This document shows positions 7,662 through 15,477 of a stretch of 64,000 nucleotides of DNA, one piece after another. Origin of the DNA: Clostridia bacterium (GTDB taxonomy: Bacteria; Bacillota; Clostridia; Christensenellales; Aristaeellaceae); the NCBI GenBank assembly GCA_017524725.1, contig JAFXUZ010000029.1:160371-224370 (forward strand). Reading direction: 5' to 3'. The notes beneath the pieces are model-generated. The model saw only the letters and a list, made by a program, of their open reading frames with translations. It was not told the DNA's origin and did no database searches. The stretch's first letter is position 1; each line of letters opens with the position of its first letter. The position numbers and the translations under genes are program-made.

Positions 7662-9368
7662 TCAGCGGCGCTTTTTGCGTCCGAGTCCCAGCGTGTCCAG
7701 CAGGCCCCGGGTCAGGGTGCTTCCCAGGGTGCGCCCGGCGGAATTGATCGCCGAGCGGGCAAATGAATCGATGGCGCTGCCGGAGGAGCGTACGCGGGGC
7801 GTGGAAACACGCACCGTGGAGCGGGGCTGCACAGGCCGGTGCACGGAAGGGGCGTTCCGGGGCAGGGAAGGCGCGGCGTACGTCTCAGGGGTCGTGTACG
7901 ATACGGGAACTGTGTAAGGCGCCGGAGCGGCACAGCCGGCATCCCGGGCGGGGAGCATTTCCCTTTCTGTATAGGTGCCGGTGACGGGATCGAATACCTT
8001 GAATACCATGGGCTCGGCGGGCGGCGCCGCGGGAGCCGTCCCGGCGCCGGGCAGGGGCTGCAGGGTGCCGAACTCCGCCTCCCGGATCCCTTCGGCCAGG
8101 ATCTCGTAGGCGCTTTCCCGGTCAAATACCGCGTCGTATTTCAGCCCGACAGCGTCGCTTCCCATGCATTCCAGCCGTTCCTCGTCGGTGATGGTGCCGA
8201 TGCGGCTTTCGGGAGGCAGCACCGTGACGCGCTGCACCGGTGAAGGCGCGCCGGAAAGGTCAAGGAAGCTGACCAGCGCTTCTCCCGTGCCCAGCTTTGA
8301 GAGGGCTTCCTGGGTATCGAACCGGGGATTTTTGCGGAAGGTGTCGGCGGCGGCCTTCACTGTTTTCATTTCGGCTGGGGTATAGGCGCGCAGGGCGTGC
8401 TGCACCCGGTTGTTGAGCTGGGCAAGCACGGACGAAGGCACGTCCGAGGGGGACTGGGTGACAAAATAGACGCCCACGCCCTTGGAGCGGATCAGCTTGA
8501 CGGTCTGTTCCAGCTTGTCCGTCAACGCCTTGGAGCAGTCCCGGAACAAAAGGTGCGCTTCGTCAAAGAAGAAGACCAGCCTGGGCCTGTCCGCGTCGCC
8601 CACCTCGGGCAGGGTCTCGTAGAGCACGGAAAGGAGCCACAGGAGGAAGGTGGAGTACATCACCGGGTTCAGATACAGTTTCTGGGCCTGCAGCACGTTG
8701 ATGACGCCCCGGTCCAGGGAATCCCTGCAGAAAAAGTCGCCGATGTCCAGGGCCGGTTCGCCGAAGAAAAGATCCCCGCCCTGGTCCTCCAGGACGGCCA
8801 CGGCCCGCTGAAGGACGCCGACGGAAGCCTTGGTGATGTTGCCGTATTCCACGGTGTAGCGGGAAGCGTTTTCGCCCACATAGTTCAAAACGGCCTTCAG
8901 GTCCTTCAGGTCGATCAGAAGGAGGCCTTCCCGGTCGGCGATGCGGAAGATGAGGTACAATACCCCGCTCTGGGTCTCGTTGAGGCCCAGGAGCCGGGAA
9001 AGGAGCAGCGGGCCCATCTCGGTGACCGTTGCGCGGACGGGGTGGCCCGTTCGGCCGTACACGTCCCAGAACACCGTGGGGAACGCCTTCGGTGCGTACT
9101 GTCCGGCGGCGCCGCAGGTGTGCAGCCGGGATAAGATCTTGTCCCCGACGGATGCGGCCTGGCTGATGCCGCCAAGGTCGCCCTTGACGTCGGCCAGGAA
9201 CACCGGTACGCCCAGGGCGGAGAAGCTTTCAGCCAGGACCTGCAGCGTGACCGTTTTGCCGGTGCCGGTGGCGCCGGAGATCAGGCCATGGCGGTTGGCG
9301 TTCTGCGGCAGCAGCGTTACGGCGCCTTCATCGCCGGTGCCGACCCATATGCCGTTATTCAGCAGCAT
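7662..9368 (-). CDS. HerA-like helicase/DNA-pumping ATPase (DUF853 family)
   Basis: This is a predicted cytoplasmic hexameric P-loop ATPase of the HerA/FtsK superfamily. Walker A is GATGTGKTVT near the N-terminus, and Walker B with the following acidic residue is LVFFFDEAHLLF. An arginine-finger-type segment RSKGVGVYFVTQSPSDVP follows. The last about 140 residues are rich in Pro/Ala/Thr and probably disordered, ending in a basic tail (GLGRKKRR). The ATG at 9368 has AGGAGG nine bases upstream; two earlier in-frame ATGs do not. Its start lies inside the 3' end of ispDF. Confidence 0.88.
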   Translation of the reverse strand: MLLNNGIWVGTGDEGAVTLLPQNANRHGLISGATGTGKTVTLQVLAESFSALGVPVFLADVKGDLGGISQAASVGDKILSRLHTCGAAGQYAPKAFPTVFWDVYGRTGHPVRATVTEMGPLLLSRLLGLNETQSGVLYLIFRIADREGLLLIDLKDLKAVLNYVGENASRYTVEYGNITKASVGVLQRAVAVLEDQGGDLFFGEPALDIGDFFCRDSLDRGVINVLQAQKLYLNPVMYSTFLLWLLSVLYETLPEVGDADRPRLVFFFDEAHLLFRDCSKALTDKLEQTVKLIRSKGVGVYFVTQSPSDVPSSVLAQLNNRVQHALRAYTPAEMKTVKAAADTFRKNPRFDTQEALSKLGTGEALVSFLDLSGAPSPVQRVTVLPPESRIGTITDEERLECMGSDAVGLKYDAVFDRESAYEILAEGIREAEFGTLQPLPGAGTAPAAPPAEPMVFKVFDPVTGTYTEREMLPARDAGCAAPAPYTVPVSYTTPETYAAPSLPRNAPSVHRPVQPRSTVRVSTPRVRSSGSAIDSFARSAINSAGRTLGSTLTRGLLDTLGLGRKKRR

Positions 9369-10524
9369 TTTCCTCATCCTCCTCACAGGTCAGGTATTCT
9401 TCCAGGGTGGCCGTGGCGTGGGCGCTTACACCCTCTCCCCGGCCTTCGTACCCCATGTGTTCGGTGGTGGTCGCCTTGACGGAGACCCGGGAGACCCCGA
9501 TCCCCAGGCACCCGGCGACCCGGGCGCGCATTTCCGGGATGAAGGGGGCCAGTTTGGGTTTCTGACATACGATGGTCACATCGCAATTGACGATCCCAAA
9601 GCCTGCCGCGCGGATCCTTTCCGCGGCCCAGCCGAGGAGCAGCAGGGAAGAGATGCCCGCGTACCTTTCGTCGGTGTCCGGGAACATCTGTCCGATATCG
9701 CCCAGGGCCGCGGCCCCGAGCAGGGCGTCGGTCAGGGCGTGCAGGGCCGCGTCGGCGTCGCTGTGGCCCAGGAGGCCCTTATCATAGGGAACTTCGACCC
9801 CGCAAAGGACGAGGCGGCGGCCTTCCACAAGCTGATGGGCGTCCAGGCCGAAACCGGTGCGGGTCACGCGGCGCAAAAGACGGTCTGCCATGGCCAGGTC
9901 CTCCGGAGTCGTCAGTTTGATGTTTGCGCTGTCGCCGGGACAGAGCGTAACGGGAAAGCCGGCGTTTTCCATCAGGGAGGCTTCGTCGGTGCAGCCCTCG
10001 CCCCCCAGGTCGTAGGCTTTCCTGAGGTCGCGGGCGTAAAAGCATTGTGGCGTCTGTACCCGGTACATGTCCGTGCGGTCCACTGTGGCCCTGACACGGC
10101 CGTCCGCGCCGGCTCTTTTCAGGGTGTCCGACACCTTCAGGGCGGGCACGGCGCCCAGGTGCTCCCGGGCGCAGGATATACACCTTTGGATCAGGGCGGA
10201 GGTCACCAGCGGCCGGGCTCCGTCGTGCACAAGGACGAGGGCGTCTTCGTCCTCCACACATCTCAGGCCGTTTTTGACGCTTTCGCTCCTTTCCCTGCCG
10301 CCGGGGACGAGCAGCGCATCGACCCCGTATTTCCGCAGCGCCTCCTCAAAGGGCTTTTCGCCCCCCGGCGGTGTCACCAGGACCAGGCGGCAACCTGCGC
10401 GGCGGAAAGCCAGGGCGCAGCGGACCGCGGAGGGGATCCCGCCGACGGGGAGCAGTGTCTTGTTGACGGGGAGCGCACCCATGCGCGTGCCGCTGCCGCC
10501 GCAGACGATGATGGCGTATTCCAT
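9355..10524 (-). CDS. ispDF: bifunctional IspD/IspF, MEP isoprenoid pathway
   Basis: This fused enzyme carries out two steps of the non-mevalonate isoprenoid pathway: CTP-dependent cytidylylation of MEP (IspD) and formation of 2-C-methylerythritol 2,4-cyclodiphosphate (IspF). Residues 1 to about 225 are IspD, with CGGSGTRMG and VLVHDGARPLV. Residues from about 230 are IspF, with the zinc-binding GFGLDAHQL, then GHSDADAALHALTDALLGA and the C-terminal KATTTEHMGYEGRGEG. The 389-residue length fits known IspDF fusions. It sits two bases after DUF4364 and overlaps the HerA-like gene by 14 bases. Confidence 0.95.
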   Translation of the reverse strand: MEYAIIVCGGSGTRMGALPVNKTLLPVGGIPSAVRCALAFRRAGCRLVLVTPPGGEKPFEEALRKYGVDALLVPGGRERSESVKNGLRCVEDEDALVLVHDGARPLVTSALIQRCISCAREHLGAVPALKVSDTLKRAGADGRVRATVDRTDMYRVQTPQCFYARDLRKAYDLGGEGCTDEASLMENAGFPVTLCPGDSANIKLTTPEDLAMADRLLRRVTRTGFGLDAHQLVEGRRLVLCGVEVPYDKGLLGHSDADAALHALTDALLGAAALGDIGQMFPDTDERYAGISSLLLLGWAAERIRAAGFGIVNCDVTIVCQKPKLAPFIPEMRARVAGCLGIGVSRVSVKATTTEHMGYEGRGEGVSAHATATLEEYLTCEEDEENAAE

Positions 10525-10526
10525 GC

Positions 10527-11060
10527 TTATCCTTTCCCCAGGACCTCAAAAAGGAGTCGGTAGATGTCCCCGGCTTTTTCCCGCCAATGGGAGGCCAGGC
10601 GTTTCGCCATTTCCTCGTTTGGCAGGGAGAGAGTGATGCGCAGCATATCCATGTCTTTTTCGCAGATGCCCATATCCAGGGCGTATTCCCCCCGTCCCGT
10701 CTGGCGCCACGATACAGGGTACGCCTGGGAGGAGCGTACCTCCGAAAGCCAGGCGGGCATGTTTTCGTCCAGGCGGGAGCGGGTGCTGGCGGGAATGTCC
10801 CTGCGGAACATTTCGACCGCTTCCTTCCCGGCGGGGGTGATCGTGTACATGTTGCTTCCCAGGGCCTCGGTGCGTGTGCACTGCCCCTGGGCGCAAAGAT
10901 CGGAGAGGGTCATCATCATATCGAAATAATTCATCAGGCCGTTGTCGGACAACAGCTGCAAAAGCTGCATGTCGCTGATGCGGTCTGCGGCTTTGAGGAT
11001 ATAAAGAAGGATCAGGCGCTTTTCGCTTTCCGGCGCTTTTCGTTCGGTATCCTGGGCCAT
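10527..11060 (-). CDS. DUF4364 family protein (winged-helix-like)
   Basis: This 177-residue protein has an N-terminal segment typical of DUF4364, KRLILLYILKAADRISDMQL, and a predicted winged-helix fold (MYTITPAGKEAVE resembles the wing of DNA-binding proteins). The family is common in Clostridia and is usually described as a possible transcription regulator; its function is not established. A GGAGG site precedes the ATG. It heads the minus-strand group DUF4364-ispDF-herA-like. Confidence 0.85.
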   Translation of the reverse strand: MAQDTERKAPESEKRLILLYILKAADRISDMQLLQLLSDNGLMNYFDMMMTLSDLCAQGQCTRTEALGSNMYTITPAGKEAVEMFRRDIPASTRSRLDENMPAWLSEVRSSQAYPVSWRQTGRGEYALDMGICEKDMDMLRITLSLPNEEMAKRLASHWREKAGDIYRLLFEVLGKG

Positions 11061-11109
11061 TGAGACCTCCGAAAGTGATGGTTTCGTTTCGGTTTATACC
11101 ATTTGATAC

Positions 11110-11115
11110 AGTATA
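11110..11115 (-). promoter_or_regulatory. possible -10 element for the DUF4364 operon
   Basis: On the minus strand a TATACT hexamer lies about 50 bases before the DUF4364 start, in an AT-rich stretch. Only a poor -35 (TTTTCA-like) can be placed at suitable distance, so this is tentative. Confidence 0.4.
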
Positions 11116-11181
11116 CCGCAAAAAAACAAAGTTGAAAAGCAAAATCGCCAAAATATGCGCATGACGGCGCCGGGGGGCCTT

Positions 11182-11210
11182 TTGACATATGGAACGCGCT
11201 TTGGTATAAT
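11182..11210 (+). promoter_or_regulatory. promoter of the ECF-coaX-hom gene group
   Basis: A perfect TTGACA at 11182 and a perfect TATAAT at 11205 have 17-base spacing. Transcription would start near 11217, leaving a leader of about 170 bases before the first gene. Confidence 0.85.
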
Positions 11211-11216
11211 ATTGCG

Positions 11217-11379
11217 CGGCAGGCTTTTCCTGTCCTGACCGGATCCCGGACGTCATGGAAGATCGCTTTTTCCGGATACTCCCCTCCGGGCGGGAAAAAA
11301 CGCGGGCACCCTCCGGGGCCCGACACCTGACTAACACACTCAGAGCGCGTCGGGCATCCCAAGGGAGCCCGAACGGAGG
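11217..11379 (+). promoter_or_regulatory. structured 5' leader with two mutually exclusive hairpins
   Basis: The leader holds GCCCGAC at 11318-11324, which can pair with GTCGGGC at 11349-11355. The same 3' bases can instead pair in TCGGGC-a-TCCC / GGGAGCCCGA (11350-11372), a ten-pair stem with one bulged A ending next to the GGAGG ribosome binding site at 11375-11379. Such alternative pairing is typical of riboswitches or attenuators. The downstream genes (ECF transporter, coaX) make a pantothenate/CoA-related signal plausible. I could not match it to a known riboswitch class with confidence. Confidence 0.5.
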
Positions 11380-11385
11380 CAAAAA

Positions 11386-11991
11386 ATGAAAAAAACCGGT
11401 TTTAAGGGTTCGCTTACCTACAAGCTGACGCTGTACGCCATCCTGACCGCCATCGAGATCGTTCTGGCCGTGGTCAATATCCCGATGCCGGCCGGGCTCT
11501 CCATCACTTTCAACATGATCCCGGTCGCAGTGGCGGGAATTGCCATGGGGCCTGTGGGCGGCATGGTGATGGGCGGCATTTTCGGCCTGATCAGTTTTCT
11601 GCAGTGCTTCGGCCTGGTGGGATACAGCGGCATGGGCGCGGCGCTGGTGCAGATCAGCCCGGTGCTGACCTTTGTCCAGCGTTTCGGCTCCAGGCTGTTG
11701 ATGGGCCTGATCGCCGCGCTGGTCTTCCGGCTGCTGAACGGGAAGACCAATGTGTACGTCAGCAGCGCCGTGACGGGTTTTTCGTCGGCTTTTTTCAATA
11801 CCCTGTTCTTCATGGGCAGCCTGGTCCTTTTGTTCGGGAGTTCCGACTACATGCGCGGCAGCATGGCCGGGAGGGGCTTCTTCGCCTATATCGTTGCCGC
11901 CGTGGGCGTGAACGGCCTGGTGGAGATGATCGTTGCCACGGCCGTGACCGGCGCCGTCGGCGCCGCGCTGCGCAGGGCGCGCCTCATTTGA
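11386..11991 (+). CDS. ECF transporter S component (probably pantothenate-type)
   Basis: This 201-residue membrane protein has about six hydrophobic helices and the fold features of ECF S components (vitamin-binding subunits that share an energizing module encoded elsewhere). Segments such as LTYKLTLYAILTAIEIVLA and MIPVAVAGIAMGPVGGMVMG are typical. The next gene is pantothenate kinase, so pantothenate or a precursor is the likely substrate. That is inferred from context, not from a binding motif. A GGAGG site lies seven bases before the ATG. Confidence 0.85.
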   Translation: MKKTGFKGSLTYKLTLYAILTAIEIVLAVVNIPMPAGLSITFNMIPVAVAGIAMGPVGGMVMGGIFGLISFLQCFGLVGYSGMGAALVQISPVLTFVQRFGSRLLMGLIAALVFRLLNGKTNVYVSSAVTGFSSAFFNTLFFMGSLVLLFGSSDYMRGSMAGRGFFAYIVAAVGVNGLVEMIVATAVTGAVGAALRRARLI

Positions 11992-12022
11992 CCGTATATT
12001 GAACGCCATAAGGAGAATTTCG

Positions 12023-12796
12023 ATGCTTCTGACCCTGGATATCGGCAACACCAACATCAAGGCCGGGCTGTTTCAAGGCGAAGAACTGAAGCAGTACTGG
12101 CGCCTGAGCACCCGCAGGAACTACACCAGCGACGAGATGGGCGTGTTCTTCATCAACCTGCTGGGCCACGCGGGCCTGACCACCGGGGATGTGGACGGCA
12201 TCCTGATCTCCTCGGTGGTCCCCACGGTCAACTTTACCGTGGAACACATGTGCAGGGATTATTTCCACCGGGATCCGGTCCTGGTGCAGCCCGGTATCCG
12301 TACCGGCATCGACCTGAAATATGAAAACCCCAGGGAGCTGGGCAGCGACCGGATATGCAACGCCGTCGCCGCCTACTACATCTACGGGGGCCCCTGCGTA
12401 TTTATCGATTTCGGCACCGCGACTTCCCTGGGGGCCATGGACGCGAAGGCCGCTTTTCTGGGCGGCAGCATCCTTCCCGGCGTCAAGCTCGCCAGCGAGG
12501 CCCTGGTCTCGGGCACGGCCAAGCTTCCGCATTTTGAACTGACCATGCCGGAAAAGGCTATCGGCCGCACCACGGTCACCAATCTGCAGAGCGGCATCAT
12601 CTTCGGCTATGTGGGACAGGTGGATTACCTGGTCCGGCAGTTCCGCAGGGAGATGGACGCGCCGGGCTGCCGGGTGGTGGCTACCGGCGGCATGGCCCGC
12701 CTGATCGCTTCCCGGAGCGAGACCATCACCGATATCGACGGCCTCCTGACGCTCAAGGGGATGCGCCTCATATGGGAACGCAACAGGAAGGATTGA
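12023..12796 (+). CDS. coaX: type III pantothenate kinase
   Basis: CoaX phosphorylates pantothenate in the first step of CoA synthesis. The 257-residue protein shows the ASKHA-fold motifs DIGNTNIKAGLF at the N-terminus, ELGSDRICNAVAAY, FIDFGTATS and GGSILPGVKLASEAL, all characteristic of CoaX rather than CoaA. The ATG at 12023 follows an AGGAG site at 12011. It is preceded by an ECF S component and followed after five bases by a short membrane peptide gene. Confidence 0.95.
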   Translation: MLLTLDIGNTNIKAGLFQGEELKQYWRLSTRRNYTSDEMGVFFINLLGHAGLTTGDVDGILISSVVPTVNFTVEHMCRDYFHRDPVLVQPGIRTGIDLKYENPRELGSDRICNAVAAYYIYGGPCVFIDFGTATSLGAMDAKAAFLGGSILPGVKLASEALVSGTAKLPHFELTMPEKAIGRTTVTNLQSGIIFGYVGQVDYLVRQFRREMDAPGCRVVATGGMARLIASRSETITDIDGLLTLKGMRLIWERNRKD

Positions 12797-12801
12797 CACA
12801 G

Positions 12802-12906
12802 ATGGACGGGAAAAAGGGACTGTCCTTCGGGTCGTGGACCGCTATCGTGCTGACCGCGGCCGTGATCGTCGGTATGATCGTTTTTTTCCTGATGTTAGGC
12901 CGCTGA
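12802..12906 (+). CDS. 34-residue single-pass membrane peptide
   Basis: This short reading frame starts at an ATG five bases after the coaX stop, with an AGGAAGG site about ten bases upstream. The peptide begins MDGKKGLSFGSW and continues into a single run of about 19 hydrophobic residues (AIVLTAAVIVGMIVFFLML), ending GR. The Lys-rich N-terminus before the helix suggests an N-in orientation. No family was recognised. It may be a small transporter or protease regulator, or only a coupling ORF. Position, ribosome binding site and hydrophobic pattern make it a credible gene. Confidence 0.6.
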   Translation: MDGKKGLSFGSWTAIVLTAAVIVGMIVFFLMLGR

Positions 12907-12969
12907 CGCGGCACGGACACGATATTAACCGTCCGCTTAAGTGGCGGCGGAGAGAAAGGTGAAGCCTGA

Positions 12970-14265
12970 ATGAAAAAGATCGAGATCGGTTTCCTCGGAT
13001 GCGGAAACATCGGCGGCGGGGTCTGGCGGATGCTTTGTGACATGCACCGGGAGATCGAAAACCGGGACGGCCTCAGTATCCATGTGAAACGCGTCCTGGT
13101 GAAGGACGTGGCCGAAGCCCTGGCGCTGAACGCGTCCAAGGGGCTGGAAGTGCCCGAAGAGGTCCTGACGGAAAACGCCGCGGACGTGACCGACGATCAG
13201 GATATCTCCATCGTCTGCGAGTTCATGGGCGGCGAACAGCCGGCGGCCCGGTTCATGACGCGGGCGCTGGAAAACGGCAAGACCGTGATCACCGCCAACA
13301 AGGTAGCCCTGGCCCTCAACTGGGCCCAATTGCAGGCGGCGGCCGAAAAAAGCGGCGCCGGGCTGTGGTATGAGGCCAGCGTGGGCGGCGTGATCCCGGT
13401 GATCCGCGTCCTTACGACCAACCTGGAAGCCGACCGGATCGACCGGGTGATGGGCATCATCAACGGGACCACCAACTATATCCTGACCCGGATGACCAAG
13501 GAAGGCAAGGATTACGCCGAGGTGCTTTCCGAGGCCCAGCGCCTGGGCCTGGCGGAGCCCAATCCCGAGGCTGACGTCGAAGGCATGGACGCCGGCTATA
13601 AGCTGTCCATCCTGGCGTCCCTGGCTTTCCACGGGAGGGTGACCTACCAGAGGATCTATAGGGAAGGAATCACCGACATCAGCGCCACAGACATTTCCTT
13701 CGGACGGGAAATGGGCTACACCCTGAAGCTCCTTGCCATCGCCAAGAAGGACGGGAACGTGGTGGAATGCCGGGTGCATCCGACGTTTTTGCCCAGCGAT
13801 CATCCCCTGGCCATGGTGGACGGCTCCCTGAACGCCATCTTCATCCACGGGGATTACTGCAGGGATATGATGCTGCAGGGCCGGGGCGCCGGCGAAAAGC
13901 CCACTTCCAGCGCCATCTGCGGGGACATTGTATCCGCAGCGCTTTCCCTGAAGCCCCAGTACCCGTCCTTTAAAAACACGCCCGAGGACTGTGAAAGCTT
14001 CGAATTTACAGACAACTGGCAGACCAGCGCCTATATCCGCCTTTCCGCCAGGGATGAAAAAGGCGTCCTGACCAGGGTGGCCGGGTGCTTTGCCCAGGAG
14101 GACGTATCCATCGCCTCCATGATGCAGAAAAACGCATCCGACGACGGGCGGGTCCAATTGATCTTCATTACCCATCCCGCGCCGGAGCAGGCGATCCGCC
14201 GGGCCATCGCCCATTTTGACGGCAGCATCTGCCGCCTGGAGACCATGATCCGCGTGGAGGAGTGA
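12970..14265 (+). CDS. hom: homoserine dehydrogenase
   Basis: This enzyme reduces aspartate semialdehyde to homoserine in the threonine/methionine branch. The 431-residue protein has an N-terminal NAD(P)-binding segment IGFLGCGNIGGGVWRM, the catalytic region NGTTNYILTRM and VEGMDAGYKLSILASLAF, and a C-terminal ACT domain (SARDEKGVLTRVAGCFAQ) that usually senses an end product such as threonine. The length matches the ACT-containing form. It follows coaX and the small peptide gene on the same strand and may be co-transcribed. Confidence 0.95.
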   Translation: MKKIEIGFLGCGNIGGGVWRMLCDMHREIENRDGLSIHVKRVLVKDVAEALALNASKGLEVPEEVLTENAADVTDDQDISIVCEFMGGEQPAARFMTRALENGKTVITANKVALALNWAQLQAAAEKSGAGLWYEASVGGVIPVIRVLTTNLEADRIDRVMGIINGTTNYILTRMTKEGKDYAEVLSEAQRLGLAEPNPEADVEGMDAGYKLSILASLAFHGRVTYQRIYREGITDISATDISFGREMGYTLKLLAIAKKDGNVVECRVHPTFLPSDHPLAMVDGSLNAIFIHGDYCRDMMLQGRGAGEKPTSSAICGDIVSAALSLKPQYPSFKNTPEDCESFEFTDNWQTSAYIRLSARDEKGVLTRVAGCFAQEDVSIASMMQKNASDDGRVQLIFITHPAPEQAIRRAIAHFDGSICRLETMIRVEE

Positions 14266-14279
14266 GGACGTGCGCGCAT

Positions 14280-14309
14280 TTGACCGCGCGCCCGCTTCTG
14301 TGGTATACT
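14280..14309 (+). promoter_or_regulatory. promoter before the PucR-type regulator
   Basis: TTGACC (14280-14285) and TATACT (14304-14309) with 18-base spacing lie between hom and the regulator gene. Confidence 0.65.
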
Positions 14310-14396
14310 GTTTTATCCTGTGAAGAATCAAGCCTGCAAAAAGGCGATATCCCATGCAGGTTAAGGCAGGAAAACCTGATCTGGGGGGAATAGAAA

Positions 14397-15461
14397 ATGC
14401 TGAACAACCGGATCCTGGCGCAGCTGGAGCAGGTTTTTTCGGGATTGAACTCATCGGTCATGCTTCTGGACGCGGCCGGCAACAGCCTGATCCCGGCGGA
14501 GGACATCCGTTTTTCCCTTCCCGACCTGCCCACGCCCGGCAAGCCTGTGAACCATGAAGGCCGCCTATACCAGAAATGCCTGTCGTCCCCCGATGCGGTG
14601 CTGATGACGCCCGAACAGGACAGCAGGGCCATCAGGGACGCGTTCCTCCTGGCGGATACCATGATCGGCGCGATCATCCGGGCGGAATCCGTTTCCAGCG
14701 ATCTCAACAGCGCATGGCAGCGACTGCTGGAAAATCACCTGACGGCCACGGAGCTGAACGCGGTAGCCGACGAATACCAGATCCCCGTCCGCGCAGCCAG
14801 GTGTGTTTTACTGATCCACCTGGTGCAGGTCCAGTCCTCCAGCGGCCTGGACATCATGGAGGAGGTCACTCCCAAGGGACAGGGCGACGTGCTGGTGGCG
14901 ATGGACCGCCATACGGTGGCCCTGGTCAAGGATACCTCGGGAATGGACGGACTGGAGGACGTGAGGGAGTTTGCCGAAGCGCTGGAAGAGACCCTGATGG
15001 GCGAGACCGCCATGGACCTGACGGTGGGGATCGGGGATATCGTGGATTCCCTTGACGAGATGCATTCCTCCTACAGGCAGGCCCGGCGCGCCATCGAGAT
15101 CGGGAGCCAGTACGCCCCGAACAGCCATATCCACGTCTACCGCAGCATGCACCTGGAAAGGTTTTTGTCCGAACTGAGCCCTGAGCTGGCGGCGCATTAT
15201 CACGGTCTCCTTTTCAACCGTTCCACCAGCCGGCTGTTCAGCGAGGAAATGCTGAACACCATCGACATGTTCTTCAAAAAGGACCTGAACCTGTCGGATA
15301 CGGCCCGGCAGCTTTATATCCATCGCAACACCCTGGTCTACAGGCTGGACAAGGTTCAGCGGCTGGTGGGGCTGGACCTGAGGCGTTTTGACGACGCGGT
15401 CACCTTCAAGCTGCTTTATGATATGCGCAAATGCGTGACCAACGGAAAAAAGAACCATTGA
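14397..15461 (+). CDS. PucR/CdaR-type transcriptional regulator
   Basis: This 354-residue protein has a C-terminal PucR-type helix-turn-helix: LNLSDTARQLYIHRNTLVYRL, then LVGLDLRRFDDAVTFKL. The centre (about 150-270) resembles the GGDEF-like linker domain of CdaR/PucR proteins. The N-terminal about 100 residues look like a small ligand-sensing domain. Such regulators often control carboxylate, purine or sugar-acid genes; the target here is unknown. It is 16 bases from the S41 protease gene downstream, so the two may be one unit. Confidence 0.85.
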   Translation: MLNNRILAQLEQVFSGLNSSVMLLDAAGNSLIPAEDIRFSLPDLPTPGKPVNHEGRLYQKCLSSPDAVLMTPEQDSRAIRDAFLLADTMIGAIIRAESVSSDLNSAWQRLLENHLTATELNAVADEYQIPVRAARCVLLIHLVQVQSSSGLDIMEEVTPKGQGDVLVAMDRHTVALVKDTSGMDGLEDVREFAEALEETLMGETAMDLTVGIGDIVDSLDEMHSSYRQARRAIEIGSQYAPNSHIHVYRSMHLERFLSELSPELAAHYHGLLFNRSTSRLFSEEMLNTIDMFFKKDLNLSDTARQLYIHRNTLVYRLDKVQRLVGLDLRRFDDAVTFKLLYDMRKCVTNGKKNH

Positions 15462-15477
15462 CGGACGGAGGATCAAG

